Below, piece after piece: positions 5,402-6,239 of a DNA stretch of 6,239 nt. Origin of the DNA: Candidatus Gerdarchaeota archaeon (lineage in GTDB: Archaea; Asgardarchaeota; Heimdallarchaeia; JABLTI01); contig JAEOUJ010000166.1 in the NCBI GenBank assembly GCA_016839405.1, forward strand, positions 1 through 6,239, in the 5' to 3' direction. The translations under genes were made by a program, and so were the position numbers. Under the pieces are notes generated by a model. That model ran no database searches, was not told where the DNA came from, and saw nothing but the letters and a program-made list of their open reading frames with translations. Numbering within the stretch: the first letter of the stretch is position 1; each line of letters begins with the position of its first letter.

Positions 5402-5896
5402 TTATTTAATTAGAGACCGACAAACTGGACAATAATCATGAACTTTTAACCATTCCAAAATATATGAAGGAATAAAGAAATTTTTGCAAAAATTACACTC
5501 TAAAGCATTTTTTTCATCCTCTAAATTTGTTTTTGAAATCATGCAAATCGAATTGTGTGGTAATTGATGTACAACTGTTAGATTTATTTTATAATGTGTA
5601 TTAATCAAAATTCCTGAAATCTCACCTTTTTCTATTTTAATTAGTAAATCATCATTTTTCTCTTCTACAAGCTTATCAGGAATTGCTGCATAGAAAATGC
5701 GAATTGCTATTAGAATAATGAACATAGCTGCTATAATTATACCAGAAAAAATTCCTCCAATGTAAATTAGAATAATAGAGATTATAGGATATTCAGTTCT
5801 CAGTAATGAAATTCCTATCATTAAAATTAAGAATGGTAATATTAGTGCTAATAGAAAACCTTTACGTATTTTTTGCCTGTCCTCTCTTCCTGACAT
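5402..5896 (-). CDS. Membrane-anchored RING-like zinc protein (copy C)
   Basis: A 164-aa protein, the most divergent of the three paralogues outside the zinc domain. A basic N-terminus (GREDRQKIRK) precedes two hydrophobic helices (about 13-32 and 38-67), consistent with both termini in the cytoplasm. A shorter linker with an acidic-basic mix (74-92) leads to a strand-like segment and the zinc domain: C118-x2-S121, C134-x2-C137, F-I-x-x-Y (141-145), EWL and C156-PV-C159. It shares the exact CMISKT string with copy A and has the same Cys spacings as both others. The LPHNS before the first Cys replaces the PPG-x-K of copies A and B. ATG start with a TATA-like box at the leaderless distance. Function unknown. 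Confidence 0.85.
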   Translation of the reverse strand: MSGREDRQKIRKGFLLALILPFLILMIGISLLRTEYPIISIILIYIGGIFSGIIIAAMFIILIAIRIFYAAIPDKLVEEKNDDLLIKIEKGEISGILINTHYKINLTVVHQLPHNSICMISKTNLEDEKNALECNFCKNFFIPSYILEWLKVHDYCPVCRSLIK

Positions 5897-5916
5897 AGTT
5901 TCATTTTAGACAAATC

Positions 5917-5924
5917 AATATAAA
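5917..5924 (-). promoter_or_regulatory. TATA box of copy C, leaderless spacing
   Basis: The minus strand reads TTTATATT, centred about 24-25 bases before the A of the copy C ATG. This is the distance expected between an archaeal TATA box and its transcription start, so the mRNA probably begins at or within a few bases of the start codon. No ribosome binding site is seen in front of this ATG, which fits. It is the best archaeal-type promoter in the window. Confidence 0.5.
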
Positions 5925-5990
5925 TTAGTTTTGAATTTAGTTTTTATTTAACAGAAGCATTTATGTCAGTGTTTAAACAAAATATAGAAT

Positions 5991-6239
5991 ATGACATTAA
6001 AGGAATTAATAAATTTAGAAAATTTGAATTGGGAAAAGATTCGAAGTAATCTAACAATTGCTGTGTTAGGTAAACAATTAATGAGTGAGGATTGGTCAAA
6101 TGTTAAAATTACTTATACAAAAGTTGAACCAAATGGTGAATTTCCAATTCATGTTGATAACTACCATCATATTTTTCTATTTCTAGCAGGATATGGTGAA
6201 GGTTATCTTGACAATAAAACATTTGAAATTAAACCTAAT
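5991..6239 (+). CDS. Cupin-domain protein, 3' end outside window
   Basis: The first 83 codons of a gene that runs off the right edge. An in-frame TAG lies one codon before the ATG, which supports this start. After a 40-residue N-terminal part, residues 45-75 match cupin motif 1, G-x5-H-x-H-x3/4-E-x6-G: PNGEFPIH (47-54), then VDNYHH (55-60), then IFLFLAGYGEG (61-71). The aligned metal ligands would be His54, Asp56 (in place of the usual second His) and His60 (in place of the usual Glu). Motif 2, with the last His, would be outside the window. Cupins of this size are often small metal-dependent dioxygenases, isomerases or ligand-binding proteins; none can be chosen here. It is transcribed divergently from copy C across 94 bp. 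A TTTATGT about 25-31 bases upstream may be its TATA box (weak). Confidence 0.78.
   Translation, partial: MTLKELINLENLNWEKIRSNLTIAVLGKQLMSEDWSNVKITYTKVEPNGEFPIHVDNYHHIFLFLAGYGEGYLDNKTFEIKPN

Noticed and set aside
4154..5896. Classical two-zinc RING E3 ligases
   Set aside because: Three of the four ligands of one zinc site are missing in all copies, so a canonical RING call would be wrong. No ubiquitin, E1 or E2 gene is in the window to support ligase activity.
4154..5896. Secreted proteins with signal peptides
   Set aside because: Each copy has two hydrophobic helices followed by basic residues and no cleavage-site pattern, which fits a membrane hairpin with a cytoplasmic C-terminus.
5963..6049. 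A 28-codon frame (ATG to TAA) overlapping the cupin start
   Set aside because: It is short, has no ribosome binding site and is in a different frame from the cupin gene, which has a recognisable motif.
1..6239. CRISPR arrays, insertion sequences, phage or integrase genes
   Set aside because: No spaced direct repeats, terminal inverted repeats with a transposase, or recombinase motifs were seen on either strand.

Overview
The window is AT-rich (roughly 28-30% G+C by eye) and compact. It suggests an archaeon, most likely an Asgard (Lokiarchaeia-like) lineage. This is an inference with moderate confidence. It rests on TATA-like boxes, one of which sits at the spacing expected for a leaderless transcript; on an RlmN-like radical SAM protein of a divergent type; and above all on three adjacent membrane proteins that end in small RING-like zinc domains, a protein class that is common in Asgard genomes and rare in bacteria. 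Two genes, an acyl-ACP thioesterase and a DegV protein, are more typical of low-GC bacteria, so a bacterial source cannot be excluded.

Layout. At the left edge is the 3' part of an acyl-ACP thioesterase (+), open from the first bases to 500. It converges, with a 17-bp gap, on a three-gene minus-strand operon read right to left: an RlmN/Cfr-like radical SAM protein (3034-2096), an isochorismatase-like cysteine hydrolase (2063-1392) and a thioredoxin-reductase-like flavoprotein (1402-518). The last two overlap by 11 bp. A 210-bp divergent promoter region with an imperfect inverted repeat separates this operon from a DegV fatty-acid-binding protein (+, 3245-4132). DegV in turn converges, with a 21-bp gap, on three minus-strand paralogues (5896-5402, 5250-4711, 4669-4154). 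Each has two N-terminal transmembrane helices and a C-terminal RING-like domain. A 94-bp divergent region then leads to a cupin protein (+, from 5991) that runs off the right edge.

How the genes may work together. The radical SAM, hydrolase and flavoprotein genes are close enough to be co-transcribed. The flavoprotein lacks the thioredoxin reductase CxxC and could be an electron donor, for example toward ferredoxin and the radical SAM cluster, but no named pathway joins the three. Thioesterase and DegV both handle fatty acyl groups but are not in one operon.

The most unusual part is the membrane RING-like trio. All three keep one complete zinc site (CxxC...CxxC, with identical spacing) and have lost the other site in the same way: C-x2-C became C-x2-S, and the usual His pair became Leu/Ile and Tyr. 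This looks like a membrane-anchored, single-zinc RING/U-box-like family that has been locally duplicated. No tRNA, rRNA, CRISPR array, insertion sequence or integrase was seen.
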